DNA of 64,000 nucleotides from Elusimicrobiota bacterium (GCA_016194705.1 JACQAZ010000038.1:1-64000), one strand, 5' to 3'. Counted from the first letter of the stretch, positions 34,463-42,819 are shown. Numbers and translations are program-made. The notes: a model not told the origin generated them from the letters alone.

Positions 34463-36490
34463 CTAGGGTGCGTTGGGACGGCTTTCCGGGTTCGGCTCGG
34501 GAAGCCACTTCTTTTGCGGCTTGGCCTTGGTCTTCTTCCCCTGCTTGAGGGCGGCGCGGCGCGGCACGTCGAGGGCCGGATTGCGCGAAAAGAATCCCAT
34601 GGGGACGAGCTTGAAGCCGGCGCGCGTGACCGGCATCACGGGCCAATCCTCGGGCCTGGGCAGGTGCGTCACCCCCATCGTGTACCAGACGACGAGGTCC
34701 TGGTCCTCGACTGGATCGGCCTCGCGCGTCCACGGCTCGAGGCCCGTCCCGCGGTCGCTCTGGTTGGGATAGTCGCCGGCGGCGTAGGCCTGCTCGCGCG
34801 CGTAGGGCGTGACCCAGAGCTGGTGGTTGAGGAAGCCCGCGCGCTTGCGGATTTTGGACTCCGGCCGGGCATAGGGCACCGCGGTCTCGCCTGGGATCAA
34901 AGCGTAACCGACCGGCTCGCCCAGGGCGTTCATGACCCCGGTATTCTGGACGATCCAGCGCCGAGAGGAGGCTGGGCTTACGTCGCGTCGCGCCTCCTTG
35001 GTGTTCTTGAGCGGCGTCAGCTCCACCTCGATGCCGTTGCCGTAGGGGTTCGAAGCACCCCCGGGCAGCGAGCGGGTGTTGGATTCCACGACGGTGTTGC
35101 TGGCGCCGTCCACGTCGAAATCGAGCCGGAAGTTGAAGAAATGCTGGTGATGGGGGGCGGCTACGGCCTGCGAGACGCGGTGGGCGAAGTCGTGGCGGGC
35201 CGTCGCGCTGGAGACGGCCACGCCCTTGGCCAGCATGATGCCGGTCAGCTCGATCTGCATCTCGAGCGAGCCGTCCTGACGGAAGATCCAGCTGAAGGCG
35301 TAGTCGTAGTTGCCCACGGCGGCCATCGACTTGAGCACGAGCTCGCGGGCGCGGCGCGACTCGTTGTGCTCGGGGTCGATCGTGAAGTGCTTCCATAACA
35401 GGCCCCCGTCGCGCTCATAGAGGGCCACAGCGCGCGCAATCTTGTTGGACTTGCCGAAGTCGTCGGCGAAGTCCGCGTCGAAGAACACGGCGTTCTCCGG
35501 GGCGTCGACGCCGGGCTCGAAGGGGCCGGCCAGGCGGCCGATGCCGTACTCGCCCTCGTCGAAGGCGCTGCGCCAGGCCCAGTTGGGGTCGGGATCGCCG
35601 TAGGGCACGACCATCTCGGAGAGCGACGCCCGGTAGAGGATCGGGCGGACCTGGTCCTCGCCCTCGTAGCCGACCGTGTAGAGGACCAGGCCCTCTCGCG
35701 GGTGCAGCGCGAAGCGGAAACGCCAGTTCTGCCAGCGCACCTCATGGCCGGAGACCGTGAAGCTCGGACCCTCGCTCTGCAGGGTCTCGAACGGTTTGGG
35801 CGCCTCGCGGGGCGAGACCGACTTTTCGTCGAAGGCCCCGTCGTCCTGGGAGAGGGGGACCACGCCCGTGTCGACGAGATCGACGACCTTGCGCTGGTTC
35901 ATGTCCACCAAGGCGACGACGCCTTCGACTGGGCGCGCGTAGAAATTGACCGACTTCCCCTTGTAGAAAGAAAGCGCCCGGACCAGCCGCGGCCCCGACG
36001 CGTCGCTGACCCCCAAGGTTCCGGGCGCCCAGCCGTCGATCTGGACCTCGGAGAAATCCGTGATGCCGCGCCTCTTCATGGCCTCCTGCCATTGCGGGTC
36101 GGCGCGCACGATCTCCGGCGCGGAGGTCAGCTCCTCGACGAGGAAATTGGCCTGGACTTCGGGCATGATGCGCCAGGACTCCATGGTTCTGTCGGCGAGA
36201 TTGACGACGGCCTCCGAGGTCTCGTTGCGATGCCGGTCGATGATCACGGCGAATGCCCGTCGCGGGCTCATCCAGGCGCGGATGACGACCTCGGCCTTGG
36301 GCGGCTCCTGAAGGACGATCAGCGGGAACAGAGCATCGGATGAGAAGAGCCCCGAATCGCGCAGGACCTTGACAGTCGTCGCGATCTCCGCCGGGCTCAA
36401 GGGGTCGAGAGGGTTGAAAGTCGAGACGACCGCCGCCCCGGCGGCGCATGCCTGAACCAGCAGAGCTCCCGCGAGAACAAGCCTTCTCAT
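34463..36490 (-). CDS. copper-containing primary amine oxidase
   Basis: 675 residues, usual length for the family. The TPQ-forming motif GNYDY is at about 395 (consensus NY(D/E)Y), and copper ligands are in HHQHFFNFRLD (about 446). The proton-abstracting Asp region precedes TPQ (about 300-320). The N-terminus is a signal peptide ending LVQACAA, possibly a lipobox. Oxidises primary amines to aldehydes with H2O2 and NH3 release in the periplasm. ATG overlaps the stop of a CbiX-like gene (ATGA). An aldehyde dehydrogenase that could process its product lies 13 kb away. Confidence 0.9.
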   Translation of the reverse strand: MRRLVLAGALLVQACAAGAAVVSTFNPLDPLSPAEIATTVKVLRDSGLFSSDALFPLIVLQEPPKAEVVIRAWMSPRRAFAVIIDRHRNETSEAVVNLADRTMESWRIMPEVQANFLVEELTSAPEIVRADPQWQEAMKRRGITDFSEVQIDGWAPGTLGVSDASGPRLVRALSFYKGKSVNFYARPVEGVVALVDMNQRKVVDLVDTGVVPLSQDDGAFDEKSVSPREAPKPFETLQSEGPSFTVSGHEVRWQNWRFRFALHPREGLVLYTVGYEGEDQVRPILYRASLSEMVVPYGDPDPNWAWRSAFDEGEYGIGRLAGPFEPGVDAPENAVFFDADFADDFGKSNKIARAVALYERDGGLLWKHFTIDPEHNESRRARELVLKSMAAVGNYDYAFSWIFRQDGSLEMQIELTGIMLAKGVAVSSATARHDFAHRVSQAVAAPHHQHFFNFRLDFDVDGASNTVVESNTRSLPGGASNPYGNGIEVELTPLKNTKEARRDVSPASSRRWIVQNTGVMNALGEPVGYALIPGETAVPYARPESKIRKRAGFLNHQLWVTPYAREQAYAAGDYPNQSDRGTGLEPWTREADPVEDQDLVVWYTMGVTHLPRPEDWPVMPVTRAGFKLVPMGFFSRNPALDVPRRAALKQGKKTKAKPQKKWLPEPNPESRPNAP

Positions 36491-37002
36491 GCCTTCGCCG
36501 TCTCGGCCTCGACGCGCTCGACCTCGCCGGCCATGAAGCGCGCGACCGCGTCGAGGTCGAAAGGCCAGGTGTTGCGCACGAGGATCTTGGGGTAGCGCTT
36601 CTCAAGCCTCGACACGATCGCGGGAATCTCGCTTTCCGAATGGGAGCCTCCGCGCGTGAACATCGTCGAGATGACGGTGACCTGCTGGGCCCCGCCCTCG
36701 ACGGCCTCTTCGAAGGCGGTCTCGAGGCTCGGAGCGCAGAATTCGTTGTAGGCCTCGAGCACGCGATGGCCCGGGAGCCGCCGCCGCAAGGACTCGGCCA
36801 CGCTCTCGAGCCCTAGCTTGTAGGGATCGTTTTTCGCGGTCCGCGGCCAGTTTCTGAGCCTGGCATCCGCCTCGAGAAGCTCTTTCGAGGGCTTCCCTTT
36901 TGAAGAGGCCTCGAGGCGCTTGAAGTCCCCGACGAGCCCCGGGGGGCAGTCCGTCGGGATGCCGCCGTGGCCCACGAGGATGACCCACTTTGTGGCCTTC
37001 AT
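36487..37002 (-). CDS. CbiX/SirB-like class II chelatase
   Basis: 171 residues from ATG 37002; the frame runs on upstream through the divergent promoter, which is not used. VILVGHGGIPTDCP carries the N-terminal His, and TMFTRGGSHSESEIP matches the second metal site of single-domain chelatases (GxHxxxDIP), with FCAPSLETAFEEAVEGGAQ between them. The family inserts Co or Fe into sirohydrochlorin. Here it is translationally coupled to a copper amine oxidase and 7 kb from hemB-hemL, so its actual substrate is open. Confidence 0.75.
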   Translation of the reverse strand: MKATKWVILVGHGGIPTDCPPGLVGDFKRLEASSKGKPSKELLEADARLRNWPRTAKNDPYKLGLESVAESLRRRLPGHRVLEAYNEFCAPSLETAFEEAVEGGAQQVTVISTMFTRGGSHSESEIPAIVSRLEKRYPKILVRNTWPFDLDAVARFMAGEVERVEAETAKA

Positions 37003-37011
37003 GGCGGATAT

Positions 37012-37019
37012 AGTATAAT
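37012..37019. promoter_or_regulatory. overlapping divergent -10 boxes
   Basis: TATAAT (37014-37019) lies six bases before the plus-strand ATG 37026, and TATACT (37017-37012) nine bases before the minus-strand ATG 37002. Only 23 bases separate the two start codons, so neither mRNA can have more than a few leader bases if these boxes are used. Confidence 0.6.
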
Positions 37020-37025
37020 TCTTGC

Positions 37026-37760
37026 ATGGCGCTGACAAAGGAGAACCTGATTCAGCTCATCGCGATCCAGGAGGCTGACGCTTCCTTAGATAAGCTCAAG
37101 AGCGATATGGACAATATCCCGGTGTTTGTCGCCAACCTGCGCGAGGCCATCGAGACCGAGAAGCACAAGGCCTCGGATTTGAAGACCATGCTCTTGACCC
37201 TCGAGAAGAAGAAGAAGGAGAAGGAACTCGAGCTGGCCCAGAAAGAAGAGTCGGCGAAAAAGCACGGAACGGAGCTCAACGCCGTCAAAACCAACGAAGC
37301 TTTCAAGGCCCTCCAGCTCGAGATCGAGCGGGCCAAGGCGCAGGGCAGCGAGATCGAGACCGAGATTCTCCAGACCATGGAGGACCTCGATAAGACCCGC
37401 AAAGAAGAGAAGGCCGCGAATGTCGAGGCGCAGGCCGAGTGCAAGAAGTTCGAGGCCGAGATTTCGGCGCACGAGGGCCGGCTGGCCGACCTCAAGACCC
37501 GATTTGACGCGGCAAAGGCGAAAAGGGACGAAGCCGCCGCGCCCATCCCGGCCGAGACGATGCGCATCTACAACCACGTGCGCTCGCGCGGCAAGCTCGA
37601 CGCGGTGGTCGCCATCGAGGGCTCCAACTGCAGCGCCTGCCGCATCACGCTCGCTCCGCAGGTCATCGTCGAGGCCACCAAGGCCAAGGCGCTGGTCACC
37701 TGCGAGAGCTGCCAGCGCATCATCTACCGCCCGGAGACCCTGGCGGCCAAAGCCGCTTAG
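37026..37760 (+). CDS. coiled-coil zinc-ribbon protein (zf-RING_7/DUF164)
   Basis: 244 residues. A long coiled coil fills residues about 8-185 (KHKASDLKTMLLTLEKKKKEKE and similar heptads). The C-terminus holds a C4 zinc ribbon with NCSACRITL and VTCESCQRIIY, the PF02591 pattern. This family is widespread and adjacent to diverse housekeeping genes; its function is not settled. Directly precedes rnpB. Confidence 0.85.
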   Translation: MALTKENLIQLIAIQEADASLDKLKSDMDNIPVFVANLREAIETEKHKASDLKTMLLTLEKKKKEKELELAQKEESAKKHGTELNAVKTNEAFKALQLEIERAKAQGSEIETEILQTMEDLDKTRKEEKAANVEAQAECKKFEAEISAHEGRLADLKTRFDAAKAKRDEAAAPIPAETMRIYNHVRSRGKLDAVVAIEGSNCSACRITLAPQVIVEATKAKALVTCESCQRIIYRPETLAAKAA

Positions 37761-37763
37761 GGC

Positions 37764-37769
37764 TATACT
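37764..37769 (+). promoter_or_regulatory. rnpB: rnpB -10 box
   Basis: TATACT followed by six bases (AGATTT) and the first base of the P1 helix at 37776. Useful as an internal measure of the -10 to +1 distance in this genome. Confidence 0.65.
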
Positions 37770-37775
37770 AGATTT

Positions 37776-38138
37776 GGGACGGCCGGGGGATCGCTCCTCG
37801 CAAGAGGGGAGGAACTTCCGAACTCCACAGAGCGGGACGCCCGTCGAAAGGCGGGAAGATCGGGCTCAAAGCCCGGTCGATGGAAAGTGCCACAGAGACA
37901 TACCGCCACGGTCCTTCGGGATCGGGGTAAGGGTGAAAAGGTGGGGCAAGAGCCCACCGGTCAGGCCGCGAGGTCTGGCGTCAAGGCAAACCCCGTCCGG
38001 AGCAAGGCAGTGAGGGGGCCGGTGCTGCTCGCGCGGTTCCGGGTAATTCCCGGGACGGCCCTCCAGTAGCTGCTCAGAGAAATGATCCTCCAACTCGGCG
38101 TAGGCCGGGGGGACAGAATTCGGGGTACAGGCCGTCCC
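37776..38138 (+). ncRNA. rnpB: RNase P RNA, type A
   Basis: The 5' GGGACGGCC (37776-37784) pairs with the 3' GGCCGTCCC (38130-38138) as P1. Conserved blocks appear in order: GAGGAACTTCCGAACTCCAC, CACAGAGACATACCG, GGGTAAGGGTGAAAAGGTG, GGCAAGAGCCCACCGG, CCCGTCCGGAGCAAGG and ACAGAATTCGGGGTACAGG. About 363 bases, normal for type A. Catalytic RNA that matures tRNA 5' ends. Confidence 0.95.
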
Positions 38139-38147
38139 CGAGAAGAC

Positions 38148-38180
38148 CCGGGCCCAGCCGCCTAAAGCGGTTGGGCCCGG
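38148..38180 (+). terminator. rnpB terminator hairpin
   Basis: A 14-bp stem with one G-T pair (left 38148-38161, right 38167-38180, loop CTAAA). Only a weak T run (CCCATTT) follows. It also separates rnpB from the convergent gene. Confidence 0.65.
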
Positions 38181-38186
38181 CCCATT

Positions 38187-39182
38187 TCAGTCGTCTAGGA
38201 CGTCGTTGGAGGTCAGGACCTTGAAGATGTGGTCGGCGGCCTGGTCGGCGAGCTTGGTCAAAGTGACGTCGACCGAGGTCGAGGGATCGCGCGAGGCCTC
38301 CGAGCCCTGCTCCTCGAAGCGCGTGAACACCTCGCCGGTCGAGCCGTAGCTCATCTTGACGAGGATCGAGCCGCGGGCCCAAAACCAAGTGATGTTCTCG
38401 GGCTCGAGCCTCTGCGCGGCGGATCTAGCCTGCACCAGGACGTCGGCGGAACTCCCGGATTTTTCGGCGACCTTGAGGCCGTAGGCCGCAAGCCCGTCCA
38501 TGATGCGGCTTGTCGTGACGTCGGCGTTGACGCCCTCGGTCTCGACTTGGATCGTGACCGCCGCGATGGCCTTCCTGGCCTGCTCCAAGGCGCCGCTCAA
38601 GGCCTCCGGAGCCGGGATGCCTTTGCCTTCCGGGCTCAAGACGCGGTAGTCGGCGTTCAAGTGCCGCCGTGATTTCGCCAGGCGCAGCAGCTTCAGGGCG
38701 AGCTTGAGCTTGGCGAACTTGCCGTCGGACTTGTTGATCTGGTCCTGGAGGTCGGGAACGGACTTGTCTAGCTCGGCCAGCTTGTCGGTGATGATCTTCA
38801 GCGCGTGCTCGCGGTTCAAGACCGCCAGGGCGTACACATTCCCCTTTCCGTCGTCCCAGTAGGAGCTGATCTCGACGCCGTCGAGCACCTTGCGCGTCGA
38901 GGTGCGCACGTCATCGGAGGTGGTTTGCGAGAGGCTCGAGCTCTTGCCGGAGTCGACCTCGGAGGCCGAGGAGCGCGAGGTCGCCGAGAGCTGGAGGCTG
39001 AAGGCCTTGGAGATCTCGGTGCGGGCGCGGTCGGCGGCCTTGTCCTGCGTGGCGTCCTGGCCCACGCCGATGATATAGGCCGACTTGGGATATTGTGAGC
39101 TTTGCCCAGAGAGCCAGTCCGGCTTAGGGTTCGAAGCGAAAAGAGCGGGAGCGATCAAGAGAAGCGCGAGCCTCAGACGCAT
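38187..39182 (-). CDS. LPP20-like exported protein
   Basis: 331 residues with a signal peptide (MRLRLALLLIAPALFA). PKSAYIIGVGQDATQDKAADRARTEISKAF, here broken in two blocks, is the LPP20/FlgT-N-like signature (PF02169), with VYALAVLNRE further on. The C-terminal part has a second alpha-beta region (VNADVTTSRIMDGLAAYGLKV) like other FlgT-type modules. Cellular role unknown; no flagellar genes are nearby. TTGACA-17-TATACT lies such that ATG is at +1. Confidence 0.75.
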   Translation of the reverse strand: MRLRLALLLIAPALFASNPKPDWLSGQSSQYPKSAYIIGVGQDATQDKAADRARTEISKAFSLQLSATSRSSASEVDSGKSSSLSQTTSDDVRTSTRKVLDGVEISSYWDDGKGNVYALAVLNREHALKIITDKLAELDKSVPDLQDQINKSDGKFAKLKLALKLLRLAKSRRHLNADYRVLSPEGKGIPAPEALSGALEQARKAIAAVTIQVETEGVNADVTTSRIMDGLAAYGLKVAEKSGSSADVLVQARSAAQRLEPENITWFWARGSILVKMSYGSTGEVFTRFEEQGSEASRDPSTSVDVTLTKLADQAADHIFKVLTSNDVLDD

Positions 39183-39188
39183 GTCGGC

Positions 39189-39217
39189 AGTATAGCCCCA
39201 GCCAAAAGGGCTGTCAA
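39189..39217 (-). promoter_or_regulatory. promoter, leaderless type
   Basis: TTGACA (39217-39212), 17-base spacer, TATACT (39194-39189), GCCGAC, ATG 39182. The clearest case in the window of a near-consensus promoter with the start codon at +1. Confidence 0.8.
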
Positions 39218-39882
39218 GGTCGACGCCGGCCCGCGTAACGGAAGTGGCCGATAATCTTCCAATCGAAGAGAACGTCCTCCAGTTTGGGGCCCATCCCGAT
39301 GTTGTGCACGATCAAGTACCGCGAGCCGTCGGGATTCTTTTTGTCCACCACGAGGCCGATGTGGGTGACCCCGCCGTGCAGATCCCAGGCTACAATGTCG
39401 CCGGGATGATAATCCTCGGCCCGTTTTGAGATGGGAAGAGTGGTGCCGCGCCGCCTAAAGAAGACCATTAAATTGGGCACGCGGCGGTGATCGATGTTCG
39501 AGTCCGGATTCCTGCGCCCATAGATTCTTGGATACTCCGCGAAGGCAGCCTTCATATCCTCGTGGACATCGACCTGAAGGTCCGTGGCGGTCTTCCGATA
39601 AGCGCGAACCAGGACGTCCGTGCAGACGCCGCGGCTGGCCGGGACGTCTCCGCCGGGATATTTGATCGCCGTGTAACTAGAATCGTAGGTCGTCGGCTGT
39701 TTGGTCTGATTCAGGGCGGCTTGGGACAGTCCGCGAACCAGGGCCGGGTCGAGGGCAGGCGCTGAGGCGGTATCGACCGGGGAATAATGGTCCAAGAAAT
39801 CCGAGATGAATCGAGAGCGATTCTGCTGCGCCCACGATGGGATCGCCAGGACAACGCATAGAGAAAACGCGGCGGAGGTCAT
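39214..39882 (-). CDS. DUF1287 exported protein
   Basis: 222 residues from ATG 39882, which begins the signal peptide (AAFSLCVVLAIPSWA). The frame runs on to 39969 through a 42-base palindrome and is not likely translated there. GVCTDVLVRAYR, DHRRVPNLMVFF, YHPGDIVAWDL and THIGLVV are the DUF1287 (PF06940) motifs; Cys and His fit an NlpC/P60-like cysteine hydrolase fold, suggesting cell-wall or peptide cleavage (inference). Confidence 0.85.
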   Translation of the reverse strand: MTSAAFSLCVVLAIPSWAQQNRSRFISDFLDHYSPVDTASAPALDPALVRGLSQAALNQTKQPTTYDSSYTAIKYPGGDVPASRGVCTDVLVRAYRKTATDLQVDVHEDMKAAFAEYPRIYGRRNPDSNIDHRRVPNLMVFFRRRGTTLPISKRAEDYHPGDIVAWDLHGGVTHIGLVVDKKNPDGSRYLIVHNIGMGPKLEDVLFDWKIIGHFRYAGRRRP

Positions 39883-39928
39883 GGGGTGTGGGCAACAAGC
39901 GTTCGGCCGCAAATCAGGCTCCTCGGAT

Positions 39929-39970
39929 ATTGTCAGGTTTTCTGGCCATATGGCAGAAAAACCTGACAAT
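39929..39970. repeat. 42-bp palindrome, copy 1
   Basis: Arms of 21 bases, 18 of 21 complementary, beginning ATTGTCAGGTTTT and centred on CCATATGG. It sits 10 bases after the stop of the 39981-40571 gene and before the DUF1287 gene. The same length and the same ends are found at 51746-51787. Confidence 0.8.
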
Positions 39971-39980
39971 CCGCACGCGA

Positions 39981-40571
39981 CTACTTGTCAAGGCGGCGCT
40001 CCCACGGCTTGAACTCGATGCTGCCGAGAATCCTTTCAAAGATGAATTCGTAGCGACGGCGCCTCTTCCAATTCGCCGGCACCATGTAGGAAGCGTCGTA
40101 GAAGCGGCGGTTGGGTCCCGCGAAGACGATGTGCCGAAATTCCGCGGGGATATCGGGAGAGACCGGCTCGACGGTCGACCAGGTCTTTGCAGTCACCCCG
40201 TTGTCGAGGCGAAGGTCCGCGATCGTCGCGTTCTCGCCTTGCAGGAACTCCTTGGCCACGGCGTCGACGGAGACGTACCCGGTCCCGAGGTCGTTGAGGT
40301 TGAGATGCATGCGCGGCGCGTCCCAGGGAGAGATGCCCGGATACGCTTCGGCTTGCTGGGAATGATTGGTGAAAACGATCATCGCATCGCCGAGACGTGG
40401 GTTTGCCGTGTCGATCTTCTCCCATTGCGCGGGGTACCTGGCCTTCAGGGTCCGGGTCTCCACCGTTTGGGTCTCGTATCTTGGGTGGGTGATGGCCCGG
40501 ATGCGCCAAGCCCAGGCGGCGGCCGCAACCAGAAGAGCGAGCGCGGCCAGCGCCGCGAGAGGCTTCTTCAT
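39981..40571 (-). CDS. membrane-anchored protein of unknown function
   Basis: 196 residues. A single N-terminal helix (LAALAALALLVAAAAWAW) anchors an extracytoplasmic domain of about 165 residues: LKARYPAQWEKID and MIVFTNHS and a C-terminal FIFERILGSIEF. This resembles PsbP-like or DcrB-like domains in which a short lipoprotein-like beta sandwich ends with such a strand-helix, but I cannot confirm it. ATGA overlap with the upstream peptidase gene. Confidence 0.65.
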   Translation of the reverse strand: MKKPLAALAALALLVAAAAWAWRIRAITHPRYETQTVETRTLKARYPAQWEKIDTANPRLGDAMIVFTNHSQQAEAYPGISPWDAPRMHLNLNDLGTGYVSVDAVAKEFLQGENATIADLRLDNGVTAKTWSTVEPVSPDIPAEFRHIVFAGPNRRFYDASYMVPANWKRRRRYEFIFERILGSIEFKPWERRLDK

Positions 40572-41878
40572 CTCACGCCCGCCGGAATCTCGAAGCCGCG
40601 GCCCTTCCGGAAGGCCTCGTCCCGCGCGTTCATCGCGTCGACGAGTTTTTGCCGCTTGGCGAGCAGCTCCGGGCTCGCCTTGGATTCCTTCGCGTCGGTC
40701 TCGTCCGTGGCGGTCTTGTAGAGGTCATAGACGTGATAATCGAGCTGAGGGGAACCGGGCGCGATCGTCCGGTGAACCATGTCGGCGTAGGCTTGGTAGG
40801 CCATGCCGGGCAGGTTGCCGCCCTTGGGGAATTGCGCGAGGAACCCGTCGACCGTCGGGTATTTCTTGAGCAGTTGGTCCTCCCAAAGCGCGGCGACGAA
40901 CTTCGTGTATTGACCAAGCTTGGTTTTCTCGAGCTCGCGGCGGCGCTCGGGCGCGGCCTTCGCGAGGAGCTCTTCGTAGACGTAGACCTCGGTCCGGTGC
41001 GCCTGGTACTCGCTCGGCAGGGCGAGGCCGAATTCGAACCCGTGGGCCTTGAAGTCGCGCGCGTGGCTGAGTTCGTGGGCCAGGATCGTGGCGACTATCT
41101 CGGGGGGCTCCTTGAGAAGGTTCTGGCTCAGGGCGAGCCCGATCTTGCGCGAGTCCTTGCTCGCCTGCGCGTGGAGCAGCGGGAAGGTCGCGCCTTGCTC
41201 GCGGGGATTGGCGCGCTCGGCGAATTTGATCTCGACGAGCATGTCGATCTCCGTCCAGCCGCCGAGGTCGGCGATCAACTGCTGGCCGGAGGAGGTCGAT
41301 GAAAGCAGGGCCTTGACCTCGTCAAGACGCTTCTTCTCCTGCGCCGTCATCTCATAGCCGTAGAAATGACGGATGTCCTGGAAGATGTACCAGGCCTTCC
41401 TGAGGAATCCGGGCTTATCCGTGTCGGGGCCGTGGTATTGCTGATACGGTCCCAAAGACGGCGGTAAAGGACGCGGCCCCGAGGGGACGGCGGGCGTGAA
41501 CTGCGGGGCTTTGCCGGACGGCTGTCGGGATGTGCCCTCGGGAGCTGAGACGCCGAGGCCAGAAGAGCCGCCGTCGTAGAGCCTGCCGAAATCGGAGGTC
41601 TGCAGGGTCCGGCCCAATTGGGTGGAGAGCTCGTTCTTGGGCGCCTTGCGCGCGGGGACGGTCGCGGCGGGACGCGGGCGCCGGGCCCGCTCTAGGATCT
41701 GATCGGGAGTCAGGCCCGCCTCGCATTGGTCGTTCCAGGACTGCGCGGCGAGTCCGAGCTCCGCCTCGTAGGTCTTCTGATAGGCTTCGGGGCAGGGGAC
41801 GGCCTCGGCCGCGGACCACGAGGGCAGGCCGAGAACGAGGACCAGCGCTTCCGAGGGGCGCAGAAGCCTCACCTTCAT
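40568..41878 (-). CDS. putative exported HEXXH metallopeptidase
   Basis: 436 residues from ATG 41878. A GTG two codons later (41872) lies 6 bases after TACATA with TTGACA 17 bases further up, so a leaderless GTG start is possible. Signal peptide (ALVLVLGLPSWSAAEA), a Pro-rich low-complexity stretch (about 85-150), then a peptidase-like domain. AHELSHARDF (about 265-275) gives HExxH and EYQAHRTEVYVYEE about 20 residues on may provide the third ligand. Not a family I know by name. Confidence 0.7.
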   Translation of the reverse strand: MKVRLLRPSEALVLVLGLPSWSAAEAVPCPEAYQKTYEAELGLAAQSWNDQCEAGLTPDQILERARRPRPAATVPARKAPKNELSTQLGRTLQTSDFGRLYDGGSSGLGVSAPEGTSRQPSGKAPQFTPAVPSGPRPLPPSLGPYQQYHGPDTDKPGFLRKAWYIFQDIRHFYGYEMTAQEKKRLDEVKALLSSTSSGQQLIADLGGWTEIDMLVEIKFAERANPREQGATFPLLHAQASKDSRKIGLALSQNLLKEPPEIVATILAHELSHARDFKAHGFEFGLALPSEYQAHRTEVYVYEELLAKAAPERRRELEKTKLGQYTKFVAALWEDQLLKKYPTVDGFLAQFPKGGNLPGMAYQAYADMVHRTIAPGSPQLDYHVYDLYKTATDETDAKESKASPELLAKRQKLVDAMNARDEAFRKGRGFEIPAGVR

Positions 41879-41907
41879 TATGTAGCCCCGGCGAGCTATT
41901 TTGTCAA
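41879..41907 (-). promoter_or_regulatory. promoter of the HELSH peptidase gene
   Basis: TTGACA (41907-41902), 17 bases, TACATA (41884-41879). The alternative -10 CATAAT is shifted by two. The start codon is adjacent to or within the expected +1 region. Confidence 0.6.
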
Positions 41908-41919
41908 CATTAAATATGC

Positions 41920-41925
41920 GATATT
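41920..41925 (+). promoter_or_regulatory. -10 box of the Rieske gene
   Basis: GATATT, eight bases before ATG 41934; no Shine-Dalgarno present. Confidence 0.35.
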
Positions 41926-41933
41926 GACCAGCG

Positions 41934-42809
41934 ATGATTTGCGTGCGCCAGGACGAGCTGCTCGCCAAATTCAAGACCATGGGAAAGTCGGTCAGCGTCA
42001 CGACCGGCAGCTTTGAGATACCGGCGTCTTGCGAGGTCTCCGACCTCGACTGGAACCAGATGGACCAGGAACACCGTCCCCGCGTCCACTCGACCTACCT
42101 GCAGGCCCTGCGGCTGGCCACCGCGCCCGACGGACAGCTCAGCCTGACCAGGCTCAGGATCCTCGGGGTCCCGTTTCTCATCCAGGTCTCGGACATCCGG
42201 GTCGCGCCCAGCACCTACTATCAGGGCTTCACGCTGTTCAACCTCATCTACGTCTTCACCGTGATCCGCTGCCTGCCCAAACTTCACCGCAGCGACTGGT
42301 ACATCGTCTCGCATCCGCTGTTCAAGCCGCTGCATTTCCTCGTCGACCGCAAGATCCGCCGCATGAACGCCGAGCAGAACGCCCAGGACGTCCCCATCCG
42401 GGAGCGGCGCGCGGAGCTCAGGAAGAAAGGCTATTCCTTTGAGCCTGCGACGCCCGATTTCGTCAGCGCCAACCTCAAGACCAACAACGTCGTCATGCCG
42501 CGGGTCGAGAAGGCGTTTTCGGTGCCGCTGGCCGGTCTCAAGACCGGCCGGCCCAATCCCGTGTCCTTCGGCGCGTTCGAGTTCCTGATCAGGCCCGAGG
42601 AAGACGGCGGCTATTGCGTGTGGAACGGCGTCTGCCCACACGAGGGAGCGCCTTTGGGGGAGGGCGCGGTCTGCGGCGAGGAGATCGTTTGCCGCTGGCA
42701 CGGCCTCAAGTTCCGCTGCGTGAGACTCAGCCCGCGCGCTCCGCGGGCCGCCCTGGGTCCATTGGCAATGTCCCTTCAGGACGGCGAACTCAAGGTGGGT
42801 CCTTCCTAG
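41934..42809 (+). CDS. Rieske [2Fe-2S] protein with an unrecognised N-terminal domain
   Basis: 291 residues, no signal peptide. The C-terminal domain (about 195-290) has the Rieske ligands in VCPHEGAPLG (CxH, about 234-236) and VCRWHGLKF (CxxH, about 253-256), 16 residues apart. The N-terminal about 190 residues contain a hydrophobic stretch (GFTLFNLIYVFTVIRCLP), a basic helical region (VDRKIRRMNAEQ) and a conserved-looking SDWYIVSHPLF. They are not the catalytic domain of ring hydroxylases, which would follow the Rieske domain. Probably an electron-transfer protein acting with an unknown partner. Divergent from the HELSH peptidase and convergent to guaB. Confidence 0.8.
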   Translation: MICVRQDELLAKFKTMGKSVSVTTGSFEIPASCEVSDLDWNQMDQEHRPRVHSTYLQALRLATAPDGQLSLTRLRILGVPFLIQVSDIRVAPSTYYQGFTLFNLIYVFTVIRCLPKLHRSDWYIVSHPLFKPLHFLVDRKIRRMNAEQNAQDVPIRERRAELRKKGYSFEPATPDFVSANLKTNNVVMPRVEKAFSVPLAGLKTGRPNPVSFGAFEFLIRPEEDGGYCVWNGVCPHEGAPLGEGAVCGEEIVCRWHGLKFRCVRLSPRAPRAALGPLAMSLQDGELKVGPS

Positions 42810-42819
42810 GCGGGCCCGC

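Noticed and set aside
39883..39969. N-terminal extension of the DUF1287 protein
   Set aside because: It would encode the 42-base palindrome; ATG 39882 begins a proper signal peptide.
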